Source: Ashinkailepas kermadecensis (taxonomy: Eukaryota > Arthropoda > Thecostraca > Neolepadidae). Taken from it: a stretch of DNA of 64,000 nucleotides. Position numbers and translations under genes: made by a program. Of the stretch, positions 1 to 10,812 are shown in pieces; the first letter of the stretch is position 1; the number at the start of each line of letters is the position of its first letter. The stretch spans positions 885,001 through 949,000 of the forward strand of contig JAOTOM010005128.1 of assembly GCA_034440615.1 (NCBI GenBank). Direction: 5' to 3'. The notes beneath the pieces are model-generated. The model was given only the letters and a program-made list of their open reading frames with translations, did not search any database and was not told where the DNA came from.

Positions 1-1010
1 GGGTGGCCAAGAGGACGGCAGGTGTCGATGTTATCGAATGACTGCAGCATGTTGGTACGGATCGAGAATAATCTAAGCTGCGCACATAACATTGTTGCAC
101 TTGTCCTAGCGATTCGTATGTTATGTTCAGCTTGTTTAATAAATATGATTTATGAACAGTTAAGACACTGTTTCAACATGGAAGACATGTCCGTCAATAG
201 TCTACGACACGACCTTCAAGTCACAAACGAAAGAAGGCAATTATTTGAAGAAAAAAAAGATTCATATCGGGTCTCGGGCACGCATGCGCCAGCAGCACTT
301 CCAGCCAGCCTTTCTTCAGCCGGAACACGTCGAACCCTCTTAAAAGTTTGCCACAAACCGTGATCAATTAGATGAACCAGTGGTGTATTTGGCGTCTGTT
401 TGGTTGGTCGGCCGGGCTATTTACCGGATCATCTGCAGACCGTTCTACTCACAGCTTCCTATGACAAGCGGACACGTCTGTTTGTCCAGAGGGAAGTGCT
501 GCAGCAGCATCGGACATTTGGCCTTGATCGTCAGTCTGAGGCAGGGAACAAACACTGGTCACAATATTATACACAACCGGCATCAAACGTCATGCAATCA
601 ACGGCTGGCTTACGATCATAATCATGATATGCAAGCTCAGATACTATTGTCCTAAAAGTGCGGCAGATTTTCCTTGCTATCCGCTTAATCTTACCGTATC
701 AGAATAACAGAAGTCACTATTGCAGCAGCGAATCGTAGAACAATATATACTTCACTTCATTGTGGGGAAAGGCTGAGCCTCCCTGGCTGAAGTGCCATTG
801 TTGGTGTAATATGGCTGTTCATGACAAACACATTAAGACCATTTACCGCCATCTGAGACACAGCTTCCTTCCCATCGCCGAACAGGGAGCGGGAGCTACA
901 ACCCAACCACGGCCGAGTCGACATGCTCGCTGGGCCACGTCACAGGTTCCGTGCAGGACGCCACAGCAACGGCCAACACCACTGCCCTGCACCGCTGCCG
1001 CAGGGCTAAC
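1..1010 (-). other. Intron 4 (5' part) of the Cys-loop receptor gene
   Basis: The receptor gene reads on the minus strand and its intron 4 starts at the donor GT at 1010-1009 (GAG|GTTAGC). No further exon is recognisable in 1-1010. In particular, I see nothing resembling the next conserved exon, which should carry the first Cys-loop cysteine. Short open frames here show no family resemblance. Confidence 0.6.
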
Positions 1011-1231
1011 CTCATGCTGTAGAGGATGCTGCCGTCGCTGCTGAGTCGGATTAGCTTGTTGGGCCGGGTGATGGTGTGCACGTAGCTGCCGCGGCCGTTC
1101 AGGAAGTAAGTGTCCGGCTTCCAGATGCCCTCCAGCATCTTGATGCTGAGGCTCAGCTCGTCGATGGAGGTGTTGAAGCTGAGGCGCTGGTCGCGCCACA
1201 TTTGTCGGAAGTAGCAATCCATCGAGTACTC
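1011..1231 (-). CDS. Cys-loop ligand-gated (GABA-A/GRD-like) receptor subunit, exon 4
   Basis: This is an extracellular ligand-binding-domain exon of a pentameric ligand-gated chloride-channel subunit, residues 96-168 of the protein as assembled here. It starts after CAG at 1234-1232 with E-Y-S-M-D-C-Y-F-R-Q-M-W and carries the loop D segment YFRQMW, the loop A motif IWKPDTYFLNG, and the strand HTITRPNKLIRL followed by GSILYSMR. It ends at AG|GTTAGC. The length is exactly 221 bp and it ends inside the Arg codon, as the equivalent vertebrate GABA-A exon does from memory. It is phase 0 with exon 3. The donor GTTAGC is not strong. Residue patterns favour a GABA-A alpha-like or Drosophila GRD-like subunit over RDL or glycine receptors; exact orthology is uncertain. 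The Cys loop itself lies in the next exon, outside the window. Confidence 0.92.
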
Positions 1232-1506
1232 CTGACGACGACAAATGCGACGTCACACTCATTCTCCCAAGTTGCCCACCGAGGCCAAGAACTTCCCGAA
1301 TGCAAATATAATCTGCGCCGTCGACTGCCTGCCACAGGCGAAATTGAAACACGCGCGATATAATTAATAGCACTATGAACATATCGGCTTTACCAACAAG
1401 CTGAACGACAGCAATTAAACAACGTGCTTCATATCGTCCAGGACTATACAGAGCCAATGGCAAACACCAGACGTAAATCCATTACAGGACACCGAACAGC
1501 AAACCG

Positions 1507-2105
1507 GACGCCAGACGTAGGCCTATCACCGGACACCAGACGTAGGCCCATCATCGGACACCAGACGTAGGCCCATCACCGGACACCAGACGTAGGCCCA
1601 TCATCGGACACCAGACGTAGGCCCATCACCGGACACCAGACGTAGGCCCATCATCGGACACCAGACGTAGGCCCATCATCGGACACCAGACGTAGGCCTA
1701 TCACCGGACACCAGACGTAGGCCCATCATCGGACACCAGACGTAGGCCCATCATCGGACACCAGACGTAGGCCCATCACCGGACACCAGACGTAGGCCCA
1801 TCATCGGACACCAGACGTAGGCCCATCATCGGACACCAGACGTAGGCCCATCATCGGACACCAGACGTAGGCCCATCACCGGACACCAGACGTAGGCCCA
1901 TCATCGGACACCAGACGTAGGCCCATCACCGGACACCAGACGTAGGCCCATCATCGGACACCAGACGTAGGCCCATCACCGGACACCAGACGTAGGCCCA
2001 TCACCGGACACCAGACGTAGGCCCATCATCGGACACCAGACGTAGGCCCATCACCGGACACCGGACAGAAAACCTCACACCAGATGTAGGCCCATCACTA
2101 GACAC
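1507..2105. repeat. 25-bp minisatellite, about 23 copies
   Basis: The unit is GGACACCAGACGTAGGCCCA followed by TCATC or TCACC. Spacing is strictly 25 bp, and a TCATC/TCACC (rarely TATCACC) polymorphism is scattered among units. The last units decay from about 2066 (ACCAGATGTAGG, ACTAGATG). It lies about 280 bp upstream of exon 4, inside intron 3, and does not overlap the splice site. Confidence 0.97.
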
Positions 2106-2373
2106 TAGATGAGATAGCGGACAACAAACCAGACATCAAACACCAGACAAAAGTAGCAACAACTATTGGAACCAAGACCAAACAACAAGCAAAGCAGATC
2201 GCGCCTTCAGTTGGCCCTGGATGGCTAACCGACAGAAAAGAAATACTGAGGACATACATAGCAATAATTAAATATCACTTACATAAGGCTGATTTCCTCC
2301 GCCTTTAGTTTGCTGTTGATATCTCAGCCGTTCTAGTCCATAATAGTGCGAAGAGCTGTAGTGAGCATTGTTC

Positions 2374-2454
2374 AATTAAAGATGATTATAAAAGTAACCA
2401 AATGCTCATACTGAGTAAAATAGAATCACAACTTGCATGATATATTTCGGGCAC
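2374..2454 (+). repeat. Left arm of an inverted repeat
   Basis: This 80-bp stretch (AAAGATGATTATAAAAGTAA through ATATTTCGGGCAC) recurs in reverse complement at 3270-3353 with modest divergence. The roughly 815-bp spacer contains the ACTC tract and short tandem duplications. It could be the terminal repeats of a decayed non-autonomous DNA element or two copies of one short element in opposite orientation. Confidence 0.8.
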
Positions 2455-2689
2455 GGCCCTTCTATGGCCGCTCAGCGTTAAAATCTAACGGATTTGTAAA
2501 GACATAGCAGAACTCAAAATTGCTGAATCCATTGAAATCAGGAACTAAGTCACCGTTAAACATAATGGTAGCTTCATGGGCTCTCATAAAACCAGTCCCT
2601 ATGCAGCATGGCATTGTGCATATATCGCCTGCACTCACCAATATATTCACTCCGTAATCACCCACCGGCACAATCAATTACCACACCAT

Positions 2690-3085
2690 TCATCCAGAAA
2701 TTCACTTACTCACCCGTGTACACACTCACTTACTAACTCGCCACTCACTCATACACTTACTCGCTCATTCACTCACTCACTCACGTACTCACTCACCCAC
2801 TAACACACTCGTTCATCCACACACGCGAACACTTGCAGTGTAGATGCAGTGCAGTGCAGTGTAGATGTTGCAGTGCAGTATAAGATGACGTAACATGGAT
2901 GTATGTGCGTATAGAGATGCATAAGGCAGACGTATAGGGAAGGTATATGGAATATATGGAATCGCATATGGAAGCGACAAACACTCTTACGTATATGGAA
3001 TACGTATATGGAAATACGTATATGGAATATGGAATACGTATATGGAATCGTATATGGAAGCGACAAACACTCTTACGCTGGTAGG
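2690..3085. repeat. Low-complexity tandem tracts (ACTC)n, GTGCAGT and TATGGAATACG repeats
   Basis: An imperfect ACTC/ACAC tract runs from about 2700 to 2825, then short GCAGT repeats (2833-2880). Next come ATATGGAATACGTATATGG repeats (2945-3065), in which the 21-bp block containing GAAGCGACAAACACTC occurs twice. Open frames rich in Thr-His-Ser or Tyr-Ile here are products of the repeats. Confidence 0.85.
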
Positions 3086-3269
3086 GTCGTAATCGCACGT
3101 ACCTGTTGCAATGTCTATTGTTATGTTGGGATATAAATGGGTTCGACACTTGGACTTAGATACTGATTAAAGCCATTTCGTCAATATTAGTGCCGCAAAG
3201 CATGTGCTACAAATCTTGTGCGTAAACTGTTTTTTTCTCAAATATATTCTGTCTCTGAATATATTCTCT

Positions 3270-3353
3270 GTGCCCGAAATATATCAGCCGAATTTATGAT
3301 TCTATTTTACTTAATATGATCATTTGGTTACTTTTTTATAATCATCTTTATTT
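3270..3353 (-). repeat. Right arm of the inverted repeat (pairs with 2374-2454)
   Basis: This is the reverse complement of the left arm. Shared blocks include TGCCCGAAATATATCA, TGATTCTATTTTACT, CATTTGGTTACTTTT and ATAATCATCTTTA. Similarity stops on both outer sides, so the element is about 1 kb at most. Confidence 0.8.
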
Positions 3354-5598
3354 CGTTCTACTCTACTTGATCGTTGTGCTACTGCATCATCTGAACGACA
3401 GCCGCATCCTGCATTGATGGTTGTATAAATATGAAATATATCATGCCGTTGTACTGCCCGGCACGCTAGGTGATCAGGACACCGGGTGATAGGGTGACGG
3501 GCGCCGATCTTACGATGCCGTGTAGGGCTTTCTGAGCCGATTTTCGACAGCATTGAATGACTATGATAGCAAATGCACTTGCGTTAATCGGCAGCTGTCC
3601 CATGCAGTAGGATCGGCATAATCGATCGATCGGGAATGCTCGGAGACAAAGCGAGAGGGAGGAGCGAAGTTGATCTCATAATGCATCTCACTGTGAGATG
3701 CACCATCGAGCATGACAAGCATACTTTACGAAAGTTCAAGTGGAGCTCAAATACCGATATGAATAATGGCCGTTTTATATGCCGAGCTATATGGAATGCG
3801 AATAGACAATACTCCGACTATCTCTTTGGTGGACGACATTGGAGTAACCGCATAGAAGAAGGCCGAATCCGGCACTGAATGCAACACGTTCTGCTGTTAG
3901 ATCTAAAACAAAGAAACAGAGGTGACAGATACAAAGTCCTTCGTCAATTCAGGAATTCTGGTCGAAATATTCGCTGTAGACTGTATTACGCGGGAAATAC
4001 ATTGAAGACTTTTAAGTGCTGCATATCAAAACTACGGAACCTATTGTTATATTTGCTATTTAAACACCAAAGTTCTGCCGTGCATATCCCCAAATTCGAT
4101 CGTGAAAGTGATACCATCGAATATCCATTGATTCATAAATACCTATTGAATAACATTCAGGTAATGCGTCAAATATAACGACTTCATGAACCACGTATCA
4201 TACCGAAGCCAGACTACACACCTAAGGAGCTAGCCGACTCCAATTTCGCCTGAAGTTTTTGCCTTTTAAGCAGACGCTACATACATTAATTAACATGAAA
4301 CGTCAGTTCGCTAACATACCTTTACAAGCACGACCACAGGAGCTTCGCCACGTTAAAATGGTCGAGGTAATCCTGCTACGTTTGCTTCCATGTAACATAA
4401 TTTTAAACATGAACATATTGGTGGAATTAATCCCCGACGTCGCCTCTGTAGCGTAACTGACGCGTGTCAACCTGGAACAACTGCGAAAACGCGACTGTTT
4501 CCCTCACTTACCAAAATGCAAGCACCTGCCACATGCTGGTGGACAAAAAGAACAACTTCGATTGCTTGTCACTTCTATGCCATGGCAGCAACCCCCAGTG
4601 ATCGCAACAACTAGCCGATCCAACTTTGATGATTCTGCCCCCCCAAAAAAAAACACGATTGCCTCTCGAGGAAATCGTTCTGTTGGAAGTGATGCTTTGT
4701 CCAATTTATTTCAATACAAAAATAAGCAATGGAGCAGAGTAATGGAGAGGGGGGATTGAGAGCCGATTCTTTCCATGCAGCACTCATAGGTGAATGCATG
4801 AGGCTACTGAAGAGTGCGTGCATGGCTCCCTGTACCTTCCTCTTGTCCATGATGCTGATAATAAGATGGTGCATGGCATTGCCCATTTCGTTCCGTCTAT
4901 CATGTCATTCCACACATGCTATTCTACATTTCGTCTTCATTTTGAAATAAATGTATCGCGTAGCTCAAACACATTTGTCATCTGTGTATATTCCCCTAGT
5001 CACACAGCTCCAAGGCATTGTCGTAAATAACTCTCAGGACAAACCCAGAACAGCATTGTAATTCAACAGCTGCAAATACAACGCTGAGCAAAACAGTGTT
5101 CACCATTCTGCAGGCGAACATCGGTGCCAAATGTCACTGCCACCGCGTGAAGGCGGCCGACGGTGTGGACCCGGCCCGATCATGCCATCACCAACAGGTG
5201 CCTTCCACTGAATGTGTCACCATTAGAAAAAGAAACGTTCTGTAGGTATTCAACCTACGATTGTTTTTACATTGAACCAAGATCGACAGGCGAAATGCGA
5301 AGAGCTTGAGCAGTGTTTATCTATGCTGTAAGTGCAACGCTGCAAATAAGGTAATAGTACAGCTTGTGATCTAGAAAAGTGCTTCTTGCCATCGCAGCTC
5401 CAAAATATGATTCCAATGAGGAATGAAACCCACACATGTTGTCCATATTGCGGAAGTTCCTTTTGTTGGTTAGGATCTGCTGACATGGTGAATTAACCAT
5501 TTGGCTAATGTTGCTATATGGTCAACATGGTCGATGCGCCCTGAAGCCCCCACTTGACTAATGTTTACTGAGTGGCGTGTGGTGGCAGCGCTACTCAC

Positions 5599-5663
5599 CA
5601 TGTCCAGCTCAGAGATGGGACCCATGCTCCGGATCAGCATGTTGGTGCGGACGTAGGTTGGAC
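5599..5663 (-). CDS. Cys-loop (GABA-A/GRD-like) receptor subunit, exon 3
   Basis: This is a small extracellular-domain exon, residues 74-95. Exon 2 ends with one base of a Gly codon; this exon supplies GT and continues P-T-Y-V-R-T-N-M-L-I-R-S-M-G-P-I-S-E-L-D-M. That is the conserved beta-1 region that precedes the EYSMD start of exon 4. The acceptor is GTGTGTGTGGCAG|GTCC and the donor is ATG|GTGAGTAG, a strong site. The length of 65 bp is one codon shorter than the 68-bp vertebrate GABA-A counterpart (from memory) and keeps the same phases. Its first 20-25 bp and the preceding intron end are the seed of the 65-bp minisatellite that follows on the right. Confidence 0.9.
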
Positions 5664-6535
5664 CTGCCACACACACCGCCCGGCAGACCGTCAACATTAC
5701 ACATACTGTTGGTGTGGACGTAGGTCGGACCTGCCACACACACCGCCCGGCAGATCGTCAACATTACACATACTGTTGGTGCGGACGTAGGTCGGACCTG
5801 CCACACACCGCCCGGCAAACCGTCCATACTACACATACTGTTGGTGCAGACTTAGGTCGGATCTGCCACACACCGCCCGGCAGGCCGTCGATACTACACA
5901 TACTGCTGGTGCAGACTTAGGTCGGACCTGCCACACACCGCCTGACAGGCCGTCGACATTACATATACTGTTGGTGCAGACGTAGGTCGGATCTGCCACA
6001 CACCGCCCGGCAGGCCGTCGATACTACACATACTGCTGGTGCAGACTTAGGTCGGACCTGCCACACACCGCCTGACAGGCCGTCGACATTACATATACTG
6101 TTGGTGCAGACGTAGGTCGGACCTGCCACACACCGCCTGACAGGCCGTCAACATTACACATACTGTTGGTGCAGACGTAGGTCGGACCTGCCACACACCG
6201 CCTGACAGGCCGTCGACATTACATATACTGTTGGTGCAGACTTAGGTCGGACCTGCCACACACCGCCTGACAGGCCGTCGACATTACATATACTGTTGGT
6301 GCAGACTTAGGTCGGACCTGCCACACACCGCCTGACAGGCCGTCGACATTGCACATACTGTTGGTGCAGACTTAGGTCGGACCTGCCACACACCGCCTGA
6401 CAGGCCGTCGACATTACATATAATGTTGGTGCAGACTTAAGTCGGACCTGCCACACACCGACTGACAGGCCGTCGACATTACACAAACTGTTGGTGCAGA
6501 CTTAGTTCGGACCTGCCACACACATGGCCGCCCGG
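5640..6535. repeat. 65-bp minisatellite made of exon 3's splice-acceptor region, 14 copies
   Basis: Units are spaced 65 bp apart (67 bp for the first two). Read on the minus strand, each unit contains GGCGGTGTGTGGCAG followed by GTCCGACCTA and CGTCTGCACCAA. That is the intron 2 end, the acceptor AG and the first bases of exon 3. The first copy (5641-5700) is the genuine junction; 13 further copies extend into intron 2. Variants include CAG|ATCC in place of CAG|GTCC. Confidence 0.95.
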
Positions 6536-7576
6536 AAGCCACAGCGCATTGACAATTGGAGAACGGGCCGATACTCATAAATCCAATGCTGCAAGCAGTC
6601 TGTCAAACTTGTCGCTCAAAGGCGCAGTATGTTTCAACACATGAATTGAATGTAACAAGCCCGATAGCAATCTTGGCCACAGCGCGAGCATTCCTTGCGC
6701 TGGTTCGGACTTGCCGACATAACCAATGACGCTCATTCGGCTGATACTGGCGGCCGGTATTCAATCATCCATCTGCGAATTCATTTCTACATCAGTTGCC
6801 AGCAGCTTAGCGAGAAATATCCGCCCGCGATTTCGGACCTCTCATCCCGTCACTGTTCGATTATGTGAGATTAAGTGGCTCTCTCACAAGGAAGGCGAGT
6901 AATCAATTTTTTGATATATTAAAACCGAAAATACGTGTCACCTTAGCCGGGGAAGCGAATTTCAGATTGGCTCTTTCTTGGTCAATTAGCCATCGGAAGC
7001 GTGCATCAACTCTTCAACCATCATCACCGTCCACCACATCAGTGCGTGTAGTGCCGCTATGGTATCCAACTTGGCGCGGCGTTCACGAGTTACGTTTTCC
7101 ATATGGCCAGCCATTCAATGTCATCCTCAAGAATACGCAGCTGCTAATAGCTAACTGGCAGATAGGAAAGAAAAGAGATAATGACGGTATGGCTGTGCGT
7201 TTTATTGGCCGGTCTTGCCACATTACCTTGGACTATCTTTTCCTATCGTTTCCTGCGAGCGATTAGCACCATTTCACGATTCATTCCTTCCAGCATTTTT
7301 TCCTGCGGATTTTAACATTGGTAGTATACTTGTCTGCCCTGGTTCATTTTCTGTTTCTGAATTCACTTTGTTTGCTGTTTTGGCAATTATAACACACATC
7401 GGTGTACCAGGAAAAATACATACGGATGCAACAACCATATATATACCTAGATTAGGTAGGTCATTGTAAGCCAGATGTGAAGCCTGAGTACCCATGACAA
7501 AATAAGAGAACTTATAAATATGAGGTAGCGCAAAAATGCGCTATATGGATATCCATGCCTAGATACACACATGCAA
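6536..7576. other. Intronic sequence without recognisable gene
   Basis: An open frame at 6865-7266 (plus) has no recognisable domain, and flanking frames overlap it freely. Nothing else is supportable here. Confidence 0.5.
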
Positions 7577-7701
7577 ATCCACACCCACATCCACACCCAC
7601 ACCCACACCCACACCCACACCCACACCCACACCCACACCCACACCCACACCCACACCCACACCCACACCCACACCCACACCCACACCCACACCCACACAC
7701 A

Positions 7702-7765
<64 letters not shown>

Positions 7766-7766
7766 C
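7577..7766. repeat. (CCCACA)n hexamer tract passing into (CA)n and (TA)n
   Basis: About 20 copies of CCCACA run to about 7700, followed by (AC)n to 7748 and (AT)n to 7766. All frames on both strands are open because of the repeat, giving His-Pro, Cys-Gly and Val-Trp polymers. None is a gene. Confidence 0.97.
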
Positions 7767-8329
7767 TGTTGTATATGTTGTTGCTGTTATTGAATTTGGC
7801 CAGTCTGTTACTGTGTTGATGATGTCGGTTGTTGTTCTGTGAGCGTGACTGTGTAGTGTTGAGAGGTAGGGTAAGGCGGTGTGATGAATATTCGGTTAAG
7901 GGGAGTAGACGAGAAGGATTCGTAGAGTTGACCTCAAGGGATTCGACGGGAAGCGTAATTTAAGGTTGTCTTGAAGATAGAGTAGACATGAGTAGAGTTG
8001 AAGCGAGTTGAAGTAGATCTGGAATTGTAAACAGGCCGTAGATGCTGAAGTAGAGACAAGTTGCCGGTCCGGACGGTGCCAGTTCGGGGTATGGGGTGTA
8101 GAGCGTGGGTTGGGAACGGGTCATCGTCACAGAACAGTGAACATTGAAACAACAAATCATGCACTTTTTGGAACGTTCGTGTTTTGTTTGTTTTCTTTTG
8201 AACATATTTTGTTTTGTTTTCTCTTTCATTTTTAACTTATTTTATATTAGTTTTTTTCTGAGTTTTTATTCGTGATTTCTTTTCTTTTTATACCTCTTTT
8301 CTTTCCTCGTTTTCCTTTTTTTATCATAG

Positions 8330-8746
8330 GTCAGAATAATGCGTGTAGTTGAAAGCAAGTGGAAGATATGTTCGTGAAATGTTGGATGGTCGTTGTTGAG
8401 AAGGCGTTCTGCTTTACATTGCTGATTTTGCGTCTGTGGCTATGCTGTCGTGTTCCATTTTTGTGTTGTACATAGTTGTGTAGGCCGATAAAATTGCGTA
8501 TAATTCTGCGGTGTATGTGGATGCTGTGTCCGGCAGACGGGCACGCAAGATGACCCGGGGCGGTACTCTACCGGAGTACAACATCGCCGATGTGCCCGTC
8601 TGCTGTGGTGCGTGTGATTTGGAGCCGTCAGTGTAGATGGTGTTGTAAATTGTGTTATATACATGTACATGCATGTAACCAATGCGTGTCTTCTGCGGTG
8701 TCCTCCCCGCCAGTATATTTCGGTCAGAATGGTAATAATGAAGCAT
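8330..8746 (-). pseudogene. LINE RNase H domain relic
   Basis: The minus-strand frame 8746-8414 contains IYTDGSKSHAPQQTGTSA, then LPDTASTYTAELYAILSA and IATDAKSAM. This is the usual TDGS...AEL.AI...TDSKSA layout of the RNase H domain at the end of I-type LINE ORF2. A stop follows, and the continuation (LLNNDHPTFHEHIFHLL) is in another frame around 8400-8330. No reverse transcriptase remains next to it. It is an old, truncated retrotransposon fragment in intron 2, separate from the LINE at 45.5-51.6 kb. Confidence 0.6.
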
Positions 8747-9385
8747 CAGTGCCGACGGACATCGGTACCATTATTAATCATGCACGGCAGGATCCCCACG
8801 ACATAATTGCTGGTTTTTCGCTAACTCCAGCATAATGTGCCATGTTATTAAGATATATGCCTGCCATCACCAGCCGTTTGCTACCTCGGTGGCCAGCTGA
8901 CATGGTTCACGCGAGCTAAGTTTACAAGTCGACGGGCAATTTATCTCGCTGACATTCATCCATTCTGCTTTCAACAACATATGTCTTCTCCGGCGGGCCG
9001 AGCGTTTTTACTGAGAGGAGCCATGTCGAAATAGAAGCGTGGAACAGCATCGGACAGTAGATGCCGCACAGTTTCTGCCAGATTGTAAAGGAGATGTTCT
9101 TCCATGTGATTTTGGCGTTTCTGTTTTAGCTATGGACCTTGCTCCCTGCATATGCACGAAAAGAAGATCAGATGTTGGGGGCAATTTTTTTTTCATTCCA
9201 TGCTAACATGTGTATCGCAAACATAGCTTGAAAGCAAGTTGATCCGGTACAATTAGCACTACATCTGAAAAGTGCAAGTGAGCCATAATGGCTGCTCCTC
9301 CCGGGAAACAAATTGACACCTACCGTCCGGCCATAATTTGTACGATCATGAAAAATATGGACATAATTGTTGCTGTTGTTGCTGA

Positions 9386-9475
9386 TTGTGGTTCTACGAC
9401 ATACTAAACAGCTGAGATCCTATGGCGTCGCCTGCCTCTCACCCTGGCAGGAAGGGTGGGTACCGCGGCCGCAAT
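9386..9475 (-). mobile_element. SINE fragment with the shared 3' domain
   Basis: On the minus strand it reads GGCGACGCCATAGGATCTCA, then GCTGTTTAGTATGTCGTAGAACC. This matches the 3' domain of the SINE at 58.0-58.2 kb, and the adjoining CTCACCCTGGCAGGAAGGGTGGG (plus) parallels CTCACTGTCTGGAAGGGCGGG there. The tRNA-like head is not preserved. Confidence 0.6.
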
Positions 9476-9717
9476 GTTGTCATTCTGCTGTGGCGTCTTT
9501 GGCAAGAAATTCTGCTATCCACCGAACATGTCTCGTGTATGCAAAGCACCGCTAAATGAAGCATGCAACCTGAAAGTGAACACTTCTAGTCAATATCTCA
9601 CTGTTGGAAGTCAGGTGTCTTTCTATTGTCGTCGTGAGGTTCTACTGATGTCTGACTTTACCTTCTAGTCAACTATGTGTCTAGAAAGCGGACCAAAGGA
9701 AATGCAGCAATTCACCA

Positions 9718-9900
9718 ATTTTTTAATTGGTGAATTGATAAATATATAAATAAATAAATAAATAAAATATATTTATTTAATTAAAAATTAATTAATAAAT
9801 TAACCAGGTAAAAATTATACACCAACTTAATGTAATTAAATTTTGTATTACAAATTACTTATATTTTATAGTTGTAATTTTTTAATTTAATTTAGTAAAC
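9718..9900. repeat. AT-rich low-complexity tract
   Basis: This consists of AAATAAATAAATAAATAAAA and TTAATTAA-like runs with short imperfect palindromes. No gene or clear element end is visible. Confidence 0.8.
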
Positions 9901-10129
9901 CGATGAATCCACCAAGTTTCACGAATAATTCACGTTAACACATATTCACCACAGAATGCACAACATTTACACCATGCATTGCGAGCGGTCAGAAACACAA
10001 TAGTTTTTCTATACGGCGGGAAAACTAATAGCCTTCTAGTACAATATATCATTAATCTGATTGGCTTAGAAATCCTGCACGACATTATCATTGTGATGCT
10101 CAGTGCTCGGCATCCCTGCCTAATGTCCA

Positions 10130-10290
10130 ATAGAAAGTGGAATAGCGTGGAATGAAATAAGGTCGATAAGTGGCTGGGGATAGGAGGGACTGGATTAGTG
10201 TCGAATGGAGCAATGTCGACAGCGGAATAGAGTCGAATGGAATAACGTCGAAAATCGAAGTGACTTGAGTAGGGTCAAATGGAATAAAGT
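10130..10290. repeat. Degenerate GGAATA/GTCGAA repeats
   Basis: Words such as GTGGAATAGCGTGGAATGAA, ATAGAGTCGAATGGAATAAC and GTCAAATGGAATAAAGTCGA repeat with 15-20 bp periodicity. It lies just before the telomere-like block. Confidence 0.7.
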
Positions 10291-10361
10291 CGAAGATCTA
10301 GCTCAGAGAAAACGCTTGTGCCAGGACACAGAAGAGTGTTCACCTCACCCAACGATCGTGC

Positions 10362-10490
10362 AACCAACCTAACCTAACCTGATCCATCCTATCCTGTCAT
10401 ATCCTATGCTATCCCAACCTAACCTAACCTAACCTAGCGTAACCTGACCTGACCTGACCTAGGCTAAGCCTGACCTAAACCTAAGCCAAT
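10362..10490. repeat. Interstitial telomere-type repeat (AACCT)n with variants
   Basis: It has two runs of perfect AACCT (10368-10380 and 10414-10437) embedded in variants such as ATCCT, GACCT and AAGCC. The reverse complement is TTAGG, the ancestral arthropod telomere repeat. It is internal to an intron, so it is an interstitial relic or an independent pentanucleotide expansion. Confidence 0.85.
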
Positions 10491-10681
10491 CAGCTGTCTC
10501 TACTGCCCCGTGTTCACGTATCACTCCTCTGTGGCATTCTTGCACGTCCGGTTTCTCTGGGTTTTTTTCTGGATTATATTCCATGCGACGCTGTTCCAGG
10601 TACTCATATTTCCGGCGTCATTCCATTTGACTCTTCCACTTTCAACCTTGTTCCATGACACTAGTTTTCCTCCCCAGTGCT

Positions 10682-10812
10682 CAGCTAACCATCCGACCAG
10701 CGCAGAGGTCAGAGGCTTTCGGCCCGGATTATTAGTTGTGATGTCCAATACTCAGCTGACTATCCGACCAGCGCAGAGGACAGGCCCGCTGTCGGCTCGG
10801 ATTATCAGTTGC
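10682..10812. repeat. Tandem duplication of a roughly 60-bp segment
   Basis: AGCTAACCATCCGACCAGCG at 10683 recurs as AGCTGACTATCCGACCAGCG at 10753, each followed by CAGAGG and then a CGGATTAT(T/C)AGTTG end. The overlapping frame 10510-11001 is an artefact of this duplication and a poly-C run. Confidence 0.7.

Larger units (their letters stand above)
1232..5598 (-). other. Intron 3 of the Cys-loop receptor gene
   Basis: This intron lies between exons 3 and 4, with donor GTGAGTAG at 5598-5591 and acceptor CAG at 1234-1232. It contains the 25-bp minisatellite, a pair of inverted repeats and low-complexity stretches listed separately. In 3360-5598 I see no recognisable gene. Plus-strand open frames at 3636-3878, 3879-4178, 4259-4456 and 4562-4759 are short, separated by stops and match no family I recognise. 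Confidence 0.75.

Noticed and set aside
1507..2105. Regular 25-bp units considered as a CRISPR array
   Set aside because: No unique spacers; units are contiguous, and the window is eukaryotic.
3636..4759. Consecutive plus-strand frames in intron 3 considered as a broken transposon gene
   Set aside because: No recognisable catalytic motif, and each frame ends in stops with no consistent continuation.
7447..7842. Open frames of His-Pro, Cys-Val and Gly-Val repeats on both strands
   Set aside because: They are translations of a CCCACA/CA microsatellite in every frame.
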